This document shows, piece after piece, positions 52,402 through 61,148 of a DNA stretch of 64,000 nucleotides. The DNA comes from Rhizobium terricola (GTDB lineage: Bacteria > Pseudomonadota > Alphaproteobacteria > Rhizobiales > Rhizobiaceae), in the NCBI RefSeq assembly GCF_012927355.1, contig NZ_JABBGK010000001.1, positions 1,234,649 through 1,298,648 on the forward strand, written 5' to 3'. A program made the translations under genes and the position numbers. Within the stretch, counting starts at the first letter, position 1. The number at the start of each line of letters is the position of its first letter. The notes below the pieces were generated by a model. The model ran no database searches. It saw nothing but the letters and a program-made list of their open reading frames with translations, and was not told the DNA's origin.

Positions 52402-53385
52402 CTAGACCAGCATGGCAAGGACCAGCAGTACGACCGTCATGACGCCGAGCGCGGCACAGGCGCCATAGAAAAGATCGACGCCGCTTTCGATGTCGCCGGC
52501 CGTTGCAACGGCCCGGCCCGATCCGTTGATCATCGGCTCGCTCACCCGCTGGCCGCCGTAAATGCGCGGGCCGGTCAGCTGGATGTCGAGCGCACCGGCC
52601 ATGGCCGCCTCCGGCCAGCCGGAATTCGGCGAGCGGTGCAGGCCGGAGTCGCGCAGCGTCACCGACATTGCGCGCCGCGCCGCCTCGGCCCCGTCGAGGA
52701 TAAGGGCAGCAGTACCAATCAGGAGGCTCGACAAGCGGGCCGCCGGCCAGTTGGCAAGGTCGTCCAGCCGGGCGGACGCCCAGCCGAAACGAAGATAGCG
52801 TTCGTTCTTGTGGCCGATCATCGAATCGGCGGTGTTGAGCATCTTGTAGGCAAGGATGCCCGGCAGGCCGCACAGAGCGTACCAGAAGGCCGGCGCTACC
52901 ACGCCGTCGGCGAAATTTTCGGCCAGGCTTTCGATCGCCGCCCGGCAGACCGCCGGTTCATCGAGCGTTTCCGGGTCACGTCCGACGATCAGGGCAACGG
53001 CCCGTCGCCCTCCGGCGAGGCCTTCGCTCCGCAAGCCGGCCGCCACGGCGCCGACATGATCGCCGAGGCTCTTCTGCGCCAGGAAAACCGCGACGACGAT
53101 CACTTCGAGAACGAAGCCTACCGGGCCGAGATGGTGGAAGATACCTGAAAGCACATCGCCGACCAGGGCAGAAGCGGCAAGCAGCGCGACAATCGCCAGC
53201 ACGCCGTGGCCGCGGCGGCGGCTCGCCGACAGATCGTCGCGGTTGAGGTTGCGATCCAGAACCGAGATCGCCTTGCCGAAGATTACGACCGGATGGGGCA
53301 GCCGGGCCCACAGAGCGGGCGGGTCGCCGACGAGGCGATCGAGCACAAGGGCAATCAAAAGAACGGCAGGAATCCAGACGCTCAA
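52402..53385 (-). CDS. cobD: Adenosylcobinamide-phosphate synthase CbiB
   Basis: 327 residues from a TTG that overlaps the previous stop by TTGA. A polytopic membrane protein (six to eight helices) with the family motifs LVGDPPALWARLPHPVVIFG, LADDLANWPAARLSS and SPNSGWPEAAMAGAL. It joins (R)-1-aminopropan-2-ol phosphate to adenosylcobyric acid in cobalamin synthesis. The gene is called cobD in the Pseudomonas-type nomenclature and cbiB in the Salmonella type. Confidence 0.94.
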   Translation of the reverse strand: MSVWIPAVLLIALVLDRLVGDPPALWARLPHPVVIFGKAISVLDRNLNRDDLSASRRRGHGVLAIVALLAASALVGDVLSGIFHHLGPVGFVLEVIVVAVFLAQKSLGDHVGAVAAGLRSEGLAGGRRAVALIVGRDPETLDEPAVCRAAIESLAENFADGVVAPAFWYALCGLPGILAYKMLNTADSMIGHKNERYLRFGWASARLDDLANWPAARLSSLLIGTAALILDGAEAARRAMSVTLRDSGLHRSPNSGWPEAAMAGALDIQLTGPRIYGGQRVSEPMINGSGRAVATAGDIESGVDLFYGACAALGVMTVVLLVLAMLV

Positions 53386-54386
53386 TTTTGCCTCCAGTCT
53401 GCAAGGGCCGCGGCGAGCCGCGCATCCCCGTCGGCCTCTGGCGCAAGGCCGAAGCGCAGCCAGGTCGGAGCATAGTCGAACTTGCGGGTCAGGATGTGCG
53501 CGCGGCAGAGATGCTCGTGCAATTCATCCGCACGGGGATCGGTCACCAGAGCGAAAAGCGGGGTCGAGCCTTCAACCGTCAGACCGGCGGCGGAGAGGGC
53601 CGAACCGAGGCCGGCGCGGCGCTCCTCTATCACGCGGCGCAGCGGACCCGGCTCCCGGCCGAAAAGATCGACGGCGACCGAAAGCGCGGGACCAGACACG
53701 GCCCAGGGCCCGAGCCAGTCGGCAAAGCGCTCGAGCATGTCCTCGGGGGCAACGACGAAGCCGAGGCGAATGCCGGCATAACCGAAGAACTTTCCGAACG
53801 ATCGGAAGACGACGAGATTGGACCGCGTCTGCACCGCATCGACGATGCTTGCCGCCGGGTCGCAGTCGCCGAAGGCTTCGTCGACGACGAGAAGGCCGCC
53901 CTCGCCCGCAAGCCGGTCGGCCAGCGCGAGCAGTTCCTCGCGGGGATAGAGCCGCCCGGTCGGATTGTTGGGATTGACGACGACCACAAGGTCGCTTGCC
54001 GGAACGACAGCGTCCGGTGTCTCGGGCCGATCGACGGCGAAACCGTTGAGCGAGAGCACGCGGCCGTATTCACCATAGGTCGGCGATACCACCGCGACGC
54101 GCGCGCCGGGACGGACAAGCCGCGGCAGCAACTGGATGACCGATTGGGTGCCGGGTACCGGCAAGGGCAGGATGTTGCCGGAGCCATAGAAGCCCCGGGC
54201 AGCCTGGCGGGCGCGGGTCACCAGATCCTGGTCGGGAAGCCGGTGCCAGACGCGGTCGGCGATCACCGGCAGAGCGGGCGGGCACGGGTTGAGACCGGTC
54301 GACAGATCGAGCCAGCCTTCCGGGCGTCCGCCGTAGAGGGCAGCAGCGGCACCGATGCCGCCACCATGGGCGATCCTGCCGCTCAT
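53382..54386 (-). CDS. cobC: Threonine-phosphate decarboxylase (cobalamin aminotransferase-like CobC)
   Basis: 334 residues. A PLP enzyme of aminotransferase class I/II fold; the Schiff-base Lys is in FRSFGKFFGYAGIRLGF, and the coenzyme-phosphate region is NPNNPTGRLYPREEL. It decarboxylates L-threonine O-3-phosphate to the aminopropanol linker used by CbiB. Overlaps cobB by one base and cbiB by four, so all are one transcript. Confidence 0.92.
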   Translation of the reverse strand: MSGRIAHGGGIGAAAALYGGRPEGWLDLSTGLNPCPPALPVIADRVWHRLPDQDLVTRARQAARGFYGSGNILPLPVPGTQSVIQLLPRLVRPGARVAVVSPTYGEYGRVLSLNGFAVDRPETPDAVVPASDLVVVVNPNNPTGRLYPREELLALADRLAGEGGLLVVDEAFGDCDPAASIVDAVQTRSNLVVFRSFGKFFGYAGIRLGFVVAPEDMLERFADWLGPWAVSGPALSVAVDLFGREPGPLRRVIEERRAGLGSALSAAGLTVEGSTPLFALVTDPRADELHEHLCRAHILTRKFDYAPTWLRFGLAPEADGDARLAAALADWRQN

Positions 54387-55687
54387 CAGCCTTCGCCCCT
54401 CACGTCGATCAGGTGCATGTAGGAGCCGGCGACAGTGCCGCGCCTCAGGCCCACCTCTCCGAGCGACAATCCGAGGGCATCTTCCGCGCGGAACATTCGG
54501 TCGGCTTTACCTTCGGACACGATCGAGGCGTAATGAAACTCGTGCGCGGTGAGCGGCATCGAAAAGAAACTGTCATCGACCGGCCGCAGGCGGCGGTAGC
54601 CGAGGTGACGCTTGCGGGCCGCATAGCTGGTGACGACGGGAAGCAGGCCGAGCATCGGGTGGCTGTCGCCCTCACCGTCGATGATCGCCTCGCCGAGCGT
54701 CATGTAGCCGCCGCACTCCCCGTAGATCCGGACGCCGCGCGCGGCCGCCGAGTGCATGCCGGCGCGAAAATTTCCGGACGAGGAAAGCCGGCCGGCATGG
54801 AGCTCCGGATAACCGCCCGGCAGATAGACGGCGTCCGCATCCGGCACGGGCGCCTCGTCGGCAAGCGGCGAGAAGAAGGTGATCTCGGCCCCCTCGCCGC
54901 GCCAGCCGGACAACAGGTGTTCGTAGCAGAAGGCAAACGCCACATCGTGGGCGACGGCGATCCGGCGGCCGATTGGCGGCAGGACCGCAACACGGTACTT
55001 GCTGACGGGCCGCAGATCGCCCGCGGCCGAAACCAGCGCGTCGAGATCAAAGCCTGCGGCGACGGCCGCGGCGGCACGCTCGATGAAGGCTTCCAGCTCG
55101 GCATGCTCACCGGCCTGGACGAGGCCGAGGTGGCGCTCGGGAAGATGCAGGGCGGGATCGGATCTCAGGGCCCCGAAGACCGGCATTCCGATCCTCTCCA
55201 GTGCATCCCGCAACATCGTCTCGTGGCGATCGCTGCCGACCCGATTGAGGATCACGCCGGCGACATGGGTGTCGGCGCGGAAACCGGCGAAGCCCTTTAC
55301 CAGCGCCGCGACCGAATGCGAGGTCTTGGCGCAGTCGACCACCAGCACCACGGACAGGCCGAGCAGGGCCGCAAGGTCAGCCGGCGCACCGCTGCCGTCG
55401 GCAGCGCCGTCGAACAACCCCATCATCGCCTCAACGACGAGAAGACGACCGCCGGCGCAGTGACTCACGGCATTCGCGCTCAGCAGTTCGGGACGCATGG
55501 CCCAGGGATCGAGATTGATGCAAGACTCGCCGCTTGCGGCGGCATGGAAAGCGGGATCGATGTAATCAGGACCGGCCTTGCCCGGCGCAATCGCCAGCCC
55601 GCGATTGCGCAGGGCCCTCAAGAGACCGAGCGTCACGGTCGTCTTGCCGGCTCCCGAGGACGACGCCGCGATCAGCAGGCCCTTCAT
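54386..55687 (-). CDS. cobB: Cobyrinate / hydrogenobyrinate a,c-diamide synthase
   Basis: 433 residues. N-terminal ATP-dependent synthetase fold with the P-loop SSSGAGKTTVTLGLL near residue 10, and a C-terminal glutamine amidotransferase domain with Cys325 (YGECGGYMTLG). It amidates the a and c side chains of the corrin ring using glutamine and ATP. Overlaps cobA by ATGA. Confidence 0.95.
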   Translation of the reverse strand: MKGLLIAASSSGAGKTTVTLGLLRALRNRGLAIAPGKAGPDYIDPAFHAAASGESCINLDPWAMRPELLSANAVSHCAGGRLLVVEAMMGLFDGAADGSGAPADLAALLGLSVVLVVDCAKTSHSVAALVKGFAGFRADTHVAGVILNRVGSDRHETMLRDALERIGMPVFGALRSDPALHLPERHLGLVQAGEHAELEAFIERAAAAVAAGFDLDALVSAAGDLRPVSKYRVAVLPPIGRRIAVAHDVAFAFCYEHLLSGWRGEGAEITFFSPLADEAPVPDADAVYLPGGYPELHAGRLSSSGNFRAGMHSAAARGVRIYGECGGYMTLGEAIIDGEGDSHPMLGLLPVVTSYAARKRHLGYRRLRPVDDSFFSMPLTAHEFHYASIVSEGKADRMFRAEDALGLSLGEVGLRRGTVAGSYMHLIDVRGEG

Positions 55688-56526
55688 GCGCTGTCCTTCG
55701 TCTCGCCGGTGGCGAAGGGATCGGGCAGAAGCCTGCGGCCGGAGAGTGCTCCCAGCCAGTCGAGCGACGGCCGAAGCCTTACGACTTCGCCGACCACGAC
55801 GATAGCCGGCGGTTCGAGACCGGAGGCCGCGACATCGGCCTCGGCGCGTCCAAGCGTGGTTTCCAGCACCTTCTGGGCCGCCGTTGCCGCATCGCAGACA
55901 AAGGCGACCGGTTCATCCGGCGAACGGCCGGCCGCGATCAGGTTGGCGCTGATGGTGCCGATATGCTTCATTGCCATGTACATGACGATCACTGGAGAAC
56001 CGCGGCCGATCGCTTCCCAGTCGATCCGGTCCGGGACGACGCCGGAGGAATCATGACCGGTCAGGAAGGTGACGGCATGGTTGATCTCGCGGTGGGTGAC
56101 GGGAATGCCGGCATAGGCCAGCCCGCCGATGCCCGCCGTGATGCCCGGCACGATGCGGAACGGGATGCCATGGTCGATGAGGGTCAGAGCTTCCTCGCCG
56201 CCGCGGCCGAAGACGAAGGGATCGCCTCCCTTGAGGCGGAGCACTTTCTGTCCGGCCTTGGCCAGCTCGACGAGACGCAGCGAAATGTCGCGCTGGCGGG
56301 CCGACGGCTTGCCGCCACGTTTGCCGGCATATTCGAGAACGGCACCCGACCGCGCGAGCTTCAGGCAATCGTCGTTGACCAGGGCATCGTGGACGATCAC
56401 GTCAGCTTCGGACAGCGCCTTGGCGACCAAGAGGGTCAGAAGGCCGGGGTCGCCCGGGCCGGCACCGGCCAGCCAGACATGGCCGGGACTGATCGACGGA
56501 AGCGCGGAGAAAGGTGAAAACGTCAT
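55684..56526 (-). CDS. cobA: Uroporphyrinogen-III C-methyltransferase
   Basis: 280 residues. The tetrapyrrole methylase fold starts VWLAGAGPGDPGLLTLLVAK; DALVNDDCLKLARSGA and RLKGGDPFVFGRGGEEALTL are SUMT motifs. It methylates uroporphyrinogen III twice to precorrin-2, the branch from heme to cobalamin. Single-domain form (no CysG fusion). First gene of cobA-cobB-cobC-cbiB; divergent from cbiD. Confidence 0.96.
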   Translation of the reverse strand: MTFSPFSALPSISPGHVWLAGAGPGDPGLLTLLVAKALSEADVIVHDALVNDDCLKLARSGAVLEYAGKRGGKPSARQRDISLRLVELAKAGQKVLRLKGGDPFVFGRGGEEALTLIDHGIPFRIVPGITAGIGGLAYAGIPVTHREINHAVTFLTGHDSSGVVPDRIDWEAIGRGSPVIVMYMAMKHIGTISANLIAAGRSPDEPVAFVCDAATAAQKVLETTLGRAEADVAASGLEPPAIVVVGEVVRLRPSLDWLGALSGRRLLPDPFATGETKDSA

Positions 56527-56618
56527 GATCCTGCTCTAGGCTCCGCATGGCGAAAATGCAATCGCCGAGGGCGCTCAACGCGCTTTCGGTGTGCCCCGCT
56601 CTCGCCTATAACGGGGAC

Positions 56619-57749
56619 ATGACCAAGGCGACCGCATCCGTTCCCCCCCAAGCCCCGAGCGACCGTGCCGAGAAGCCGGAAGGTACGCTCAGGACCGGCT
56701 GGACGACCGGCGCCTGCGCGACGGCGGCCACCAAGGCGGCGCTCACCGCGCTGATCACCGGAGACTTCCCCGACCCGGTCAGCATCCGCCTGCCGCGCGG
56801 CCAGGAACCGGCCTTCGCGCTGGCGCTCGAGGCCCTCGGCGACGGCTATGCGATGGCCGGCATCGTCAAGGATGCCGGCGATGATCCGGATGTGACACAT
56901 GGGGCGACCGTAATCGCCTCTGTGCGACCCTTGCCGCCCGGAAGCGGTATCCGCTTTGCTGCGGGCGACGGGGTCGGCACCGTCACCCGGCCGGGCCTGC
57001 CGATCGCGGTCGGCGAACCGGCGATCAATCCCGTTCCCCGCGCCATGATGACCGGCGTGGTCGAGGAGCTTTGCGGCGCGCACGGACTGCCGGCCGACGT
57101 CGAGATCACCATCGCCATTCCCGGCGGCGAGACGATCGCGGCCCAGACCTGGAACCCGCGGCTCGGGATCGTCGGCGGGCTCTCCGTGCTCGGCACGACG
57201 GGCGTCGTCAATCCGTTCTCCTGCGCCGCCTGGATCCATTCCATCCATCGCGGCATCGACGTGGCACGGGCGGAAGCCATGCCGCATGTGCTCGGGGCGA
57301 CTGGCTCGACGTCGGAAAAGGCCGCGCAAGCGTTGCATGGCCTGCCGGACGGTGCGCTGCTCGACATGGGCGATTTCGCCGGCGGGCTGCTCAAATACCT
57401 GAGGGCACACCCTGTTCCCCGCCTGACGATCGCCGGCGGTTTCGCCAAGATGGCCAAGCTCGCCCAAGGGGCGCTCGACCTGCATTCGTCGCGCAGCCAG
57501 GTCGACAACGCTTTCCTCGCCGGCCTGATCGACGACGCGGCGCTCTCCCCTAGAGTCAGGCAGCAGATGCTCGACGCGAACACTGCGTTAGAAATATATG
57601 AATTAGCAAACAAAAATGGAATCGATCTCGCCTCATCCGTCGCCACGGCGGCGCGACAGGCTGCACTCGACACCCTGCGTGGCGCCGAGGTAGCGGTCGA
57701 CGTCGTCGTGACCGACCGCCAGGGGAAGATCATCGCCCATGCCGTCTGA
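56619..57749 (+). CDS. cbiD: Cobalt-precorrin-5B C1-methyltransferase CbiD
   Basis: About 376 residues from the ATG at 56619; an in-frame ATG at 56547 would add 24 unconserved residues. The CbiD family opening is clear: LRTGWTTGACATAATKAALT, then GDYP/PDPVSIRLPRGQEP, and GDFAGGLLKYLRAHP near residue 260. It methylates C1 of the corrin ring in the cobalt-early pathway and substitutes for CobF. GGGGAC is only two bases from this ATG, so the start is uncertain. It overlaps cobK by 11 bases. Confidence 0.9.
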   Translation: MTKATASVPPQAPSDRAEKPEGTLRTGWTTGACATAATKAALTALITGDFPDPVSIRLPRGQEPAFALALEALGDGYAMAGIVKDAGDDPDVTHGATVIASVRPLPPGSGIRFAAGDGVGTVTRPGLPIAVGEPAINPVPRAMMTGVVEELCGAHGLPADVEITIAIPGGETIAAQTWNPRLGIVGGLSVLGTTGVVNPFSCAAWIHSIHRGIDVARAEAMPHVLGATGSTSEKAAQALHGLPDGALLDMGDFAGGLLKYLRAHPVPRLTIAGGFAKMAKLAQGALDLHSSRSQVDNAFLAGLIDDAALSPRVRQQMLDANTALEIYELANKNGIDLASSVATAARQAALDTLRGAEVAVDVVVTDRQGKIIAHAV

Positions 57750-58422
57750 GCATCCGGAGACGATCCTGATCCTCGGCGGTACGGCCGAGGCATTCCGGCT
57801 GGCCGAACAGATGACGGCGAACGGCGGTACGCGTGTCATCACCTCGCTCGCCGGCCGAACCCGCGAACCGGTGCTGCCGCCCGGCGACGTGCGGATCGGC
57901 GGTTTCGGCGGGGTCGAGGGCCTCATCGCCTACGTCCGCGAAAACGGCGTGACGCGGATCATCGACGCCACCCATCCCTTCGCACGGAGGATTTCCGAAA
58001 ATGCGATCCGCGCGGCTGCGGAGACCGGGGTCACGCTGGAGCACGTCGTCCGGCCCGGCTGGCAGCGCCAGCGCGGTGATCGGTGGCAGGAGGTTTCGAC
58101 GCTTGCGGATGCGGCCCATGCGCTGCCTTCGGGCGCGGTCGTGTTCCTGGCATTGGGGCGGCAGTATCTCGACGCATTCTCGAGCCGCGACGACTGCCGG
58201 TTCGTCATCCGCATGGTCGACGAGCCGGCCGGGCCGCTCGCCTTTGCCGACTATACCCTTATCGTCGGAAAACCCTCGGAAGATCCGGCCCGCGAGGCGG
58301 ATCTCTTTTCAACCCACGGGGTCACGCATCTCGTCTGCCGCAACTCCGGTGGGGCAGCGGGCTACGGCAAGATCGCCGCGGCCCGGGAGATAGGCCTTCG
58401 GGTGGTAATGATCAGCCGCTGA
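57739..58422 (+). CDS. cobK: Precorrin-6A / cobalt-precorrin-6A reductase CobK
   Basis: 227 residues, slightly shorter than most CobK. NADPH-binding opening ETILILGGTAEAFRLAEQM; substrate loop DATHPFARRISENAIRAA; and the second Rossmann-like half ending LVCRNSGGAAGYGKIAAARE, then IGLRVVMISR. It reduces the macrocycle of precorrin-6A. Translationally coupled to cbiD (ATG inside the cbiD end). Convergent with the nucleoside hydrolase gene. Confidence 0.93.
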   Translation: MPSEHPETILILGGTAEAFRLAEQMTANGGTRVITSLAGRTREPVLPPGDVRIGGFGGVEGLIAYVRENGVTRIIDATHPFARRISENAIRAAAETGVTLEHVVRPGWQRQRGDRWQEVSTLADAAHALPSGAVVFLALGRQYLDAFSSRDDCRFVIRMVDEPAGPLAFADYTLIVGKPSEDPAREADLFSTHGVTHLVCRNSGGAAGYGKIAAAREIGLRVVMISR

Positions 58423-58523
58423 TCGGCAGCGTTTCAGTTTTCCACACGGTCACGCGGGCGTCCGATCTCTCGGTTCCCCGCCATTCCTGACGGAAAAAGT
58501 TTCCCCCTTCTTTCGTGAAGTCC

Positions 58524-59486
58524 TCAATCCTCACGGACCGCGACGATCGCGTCGTGGATCAGTTTCAGGACCCCTTCCGAATCGATCCCGGTGCAGATCT
58601 TCTGGCTCGGCAGGTTGTCCCACTCGCTGGGGCCGAAACCGATATGATCGGGCTTCTGGATGGTCTGGCCGTCGGCGATCCCGCCCGAGACGACACGGAT
58701 CGATCCGGAACGCGTCGTAAAAAGATGCGGCGCCACGACATAGGCGCAGGCGCAGCTGTCGTGGACCACCATGCCGTCCGGCACACGGCTTTCGTAGAAC
58801 TTGATGTAGAACTGCGAAAGATCGAACAGCAGCTTGGCGCGGCTGGAGCCGGCGGCATCGCGGATGTCGGCGAGCTGCTGGCGGGTCATCACCGTCTTGG
58901 TCGTGACGTCGAGGCCGACGACGACGACCGGCCAGGCGGCCGTGAAGACCACGTCGGCCGCCTCCGGATCGCCGTGAATGTTGGCCTCCGCCGCTGGCGT
59001 AACATTGCCGTTGACGTCGAAGGCTCCACCCATGATGACGACCTCCTTCACCAAGTCGACGATCTTGGGATCCTCCTTCAAGGCGTTGGCGAGGTTCGTC
59101 ATGCGGCCGACGGCGACGAGCGTCACCTCACCCGGATTGGCCCTCACCGTCTCGACGATGAAGCGGTGGGCCGGCCGCGGATCGAGCGGCAGGTCTATCA
59201 CCTCGGGCACACCGATATTGCCGAGGCCATCGTCGCCGTGGATGAACTTCGGCGGCTCATGGCTCACGCGATGAGGAATGAAGGTTTCGCCGGCGCCGCG
59301 CGAAACCGGGGCGGCGATCTTCCATTCGCGTTTCAGAAACAGCGCGTTGCGCGTGGTGGTCTCGATCGAGGCATTGCCGAACACCGTCGTGATACCGAGG
59401 AGATCGATGTCCGGATGATGATGAAGGAAAAGCAGCGCCATGGCGTCGTCGACGCCCGGATCCGTATCGAAGATGACCTTGTGCAT
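58524..59486 (-). CDS. Nucleoside hydrolase (inosine-uridine type)
   Basis: 320 residues. The calcium-binding signature DTDPGVDDAMALLF is at the N terminus and the second Asp cluster in GGAFDVNGNVTPAAEANIHG; VVVGLDVTTK and the C-terminal end match. It cleaves the N-glycosidic bond of ribonucleosides for salvage. The neighbours (cobK convergent, GFA-family gene upstream) do not suggest a specific role. The 101 bp between it and cobK show no terminator I can be sure of. Confidence 0.92.
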   Translation of the reverse strand: MHKVIFDTDPGVDDAMALLFLHHHPDIDLLGITTVFGNASIETTTRNALFLKREWKIAAPVSRGAGETFIPHRVSHEPPKFIHGDDGLGNIGVPEVIDLPLDPRPAHRFIVETVRANPGEVTLVAVGRMTNLANALKEDPKIVDLVKEVVIMGGAFDVNGNVTPAAEANIHGDPEAADVVFTAAWPVVVVGLDVTTKTVMTRQQLADIRDAAGSSRAKLLFDLSQFYIKFYESRVPDGMVVHDSCACAYVVAPHLFTTRSGSIRVVSGGIADGQTIQKPDHIGFGPSEWDNLPSQKICTGIDSEGVLKLIHDAIVAVRED

Positions 59487-59561
59487 GAAACCGCCGGAAT
59501 GCTGGTTGGAACGAAAAAACGAAGCCGCCGTCTTATCGTATTTGATATGCCGTGGCCACGC

Positions 59562-60017
59562 TCAGAGATCGTTTGCGGCGAATTCCGCCATCAGACGCGG
59601 AAAGTCCTCCATCGGCGGGAACTGCGGGTAACTGTGGCGCGCCGGCGTCGTCACCCAGGACAGCTTTTCGGCGACGCAGGTCTCGATGAAGGGTTCGAAG
59701 GTCGCGGCATTGTCGAGCATTGTGGACCGCACGTTGACAAAGGGTCCCATGGCGTCGAAACGGGTGAACAGCCAGCTCAGGCAATGGGGGCAGAAGAAGT
59801 GGCGCAAATCCCCGTGCAGCCCGCCGATCACCGGCTCCAGGCCGGAATATCCGAAGGCGTCCTCCGGATAAAGCGAACTCAGCGAGAAGGCACTCGACGT
59901 CATCTTCTGGCAGCCGACGCAGTGGCAGGCCATGGTCATGACCGGCCGCCCCTTGACCTTCAGCCGCACCTGGCCGCAACGGCAGCCGCCTTCCGTGATG
60001 GTGTCTTCGCCCGACAT
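59562..60017 (-). CDS. GFA family protein (formaldehyde-activating-like zinc protein)
   Basis: 151 residues with AAGGGAGCG before the ATG. The GFA/CENP-V fold with its zinc cysteines is complete: EGGCRCGQVRLKV, ACHCVGCQKMTSSAFSLSSL, FFCPHCLSWLF. The family includes the enzyme reported to speed glutathione-formaldehyde adduct formation, but most members have unknown substrates. It is not near frmA/fghA here (about 42 kb away), so formaldehyde metabolism is only a possibility. An alternative longer reading upstream is not supported. Confidence 0.9.
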   Translation of the reverse strand: MSGEDTITEGGCRCGQVRLKVKGRPVMTMACHCVGCQKMTSSAFSLSSLYPEDAFGYSGLEPVIGGLHGDLRHFFCPHCLSWLFTRFDAMGPFVNVRSTMLDNAATFEPFIETCVAEKLSWVTTPARHSYPQFPPMEDFPRLMAEFAANDL

Positions 60018-60103
60018 CGACTCGCTCCCTTGATGCGGGACGAGCATAACTGAGGTTCGGCGGCGAGCATACCGATTGGCAGTCACCTGCAAAGGGGACG
60101 CCG

Positions 60104-60892
60104 TCAGGTTTCGGCGGCGCCCTTCTTCTTTTTCTTGCCGACGTTTCGCAGCACGTGGGAAAACTGCGAATTGTAGAGGTCGCTGTCGCGGAACTCGACA
60201 TGGCCGAAGACCTTGCCGACCATGATGAGGGCCGTTCGGGTGATCTTCGCCTTGCGCACTTCCTCGGCCATGTCCTTCAGCGTGGTGCGGATGAAGAGCT
60301 CGTCCGGCCAGGTCGAGCGATAGGCGACGACCACCGGGCAATCCTCGCCATAGTAGGGCGTCAGCGTGTCGCGGATATGGGTGAGGTTGCGGATCGACAG
60401 GTGGATCGCAAGGGTCGCCCGCGACTTGCCCAGGATCTCCAGCGTCTCGAATTCCGGCATCGAGGATGCCTTCATCTCGGTGCGCGTGACGATGACGGTC
60501 TGGGCGATCTCGGGCAGCGTCAGCTCGGTCTTCAGCCGGGCGGCCGTCGCGGCGAAGGCCGGCACGCCGGGCACGACGTCATAAGGAATGCCGGCGGCAT
60601 CGAGACGCCGCATCTGCTCGGCAATCGCGCCGTAGATCGAGGGGTCGCCGGAATGCACGCGCGCGACATCCTCGCTACGGCCATGGGCGGCGACCATGTC
60701 GGCAACGATCTCGTCGAGGTGCATCGGAGCGGTATCCTTGACGATCGCGCCTTCGGGCGCCGCCTGAACGATCTCCTCCGGCACAAGCGAACCGGCATAG
60801 AGGCAGACCGGGCAGCGCTCGATCAGCCTCAGGCCACGCACGGTGATGAGGTCGGGGGCGCCCGGTCCGGCACCGATGAAATAGACGGTCAT
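60104..60892 (-). CDS. cobM: Precorrin-4 C11-methyltransferase
   Basis: 262 residues. Tetrapyrrole methylase opening MTVYFIGAGPGAPDLITVRG, then LVPEEIVQAAPEGAIVKDTA, VHSGDPSIYGAIAEQMRRLD and PYDVVPGVPAFAATAARLKT; these match CobM/CbiF. It methylates C11 of precorrin-4. It is separated from cbiG-cobJ by 256 bp containing a large repeat element, where other rhizobia often have cobL. The last residues (KKKKKGAAET) form a basic tail. Confidence 0.94.
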   Translation of the reverse strand: MTVYFIGAGPGAPDLITVRGLRLIERCPVCLYAGSLVPEEIVQAAPEGAIVKDTAPMHLDEIVADMVAAHGRSEDVARVHSGDPSIYGAIAEQMRRLDAAGIPYDVVPGVPAFAATAARLKTELTLPEIAQTVIVTRTEMKASSMPEFETLEILGKSRATLAIHLSIRNLTHIRDTLTPYYGEDCPVVVAYRSTWPDELFIRTTLKDMAEEVRKAKITRTALIMVGKVFGHVEFRDSDLYNSQFSHVLRNVGKKKKKGAAET

Positions 60893-60921
60893 GCTGCTCT
60901 CCTTACACCTGCGGGAGCGTT

Positions 60922-61114
60922 ACCCCCCTCAGCCCTGCCGGGCATCTCCCTCTCAAGGGGGGAGATCGGCACGGGGCACGAGACGCGCTCTCCGGCCGAT
61001 GTTGAAATCAATTGGAAGCCCTGCCCCGAAAGCCGGCTTGCGATTACAGACGGCGGCAACCGCAATCCGATCTCCCCCCTTGAGGGGGAGATGGACGGCA
61101 GGCCAGAGGGGGGT
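60922..61114. repeat. Palindromic repeat, family B (inverted pair)
   Basis: Two half elements in inverted orientation. Left: CCCCCCTCAGCCCTGCC then a CATCTCCC..GGGAGAT hairpin at about 60943-60966. Right: the GATCTCCCCCCT/TGAGGGGGAGAT hairpin at 61069-61092, then GGCAGGCCAGAGGGGGG. The halves enclose about 100 bp unlike any other part of the window. It fills the gap between cobM and cbiG-cobJ. Confidence 0.8.
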
Positions 61115-61148
61115 GAACTGTGCACGAGGACAGTGTTGGAAAGAGCCT

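Noticed and set aside
56527-56618. Cobalamin riboswitch between cobA and cbiD
   Set aside because: The gap is under 100 bp, too short for the roughly 200-base B12 element, and no GCCACTG-type B12 box is present there.
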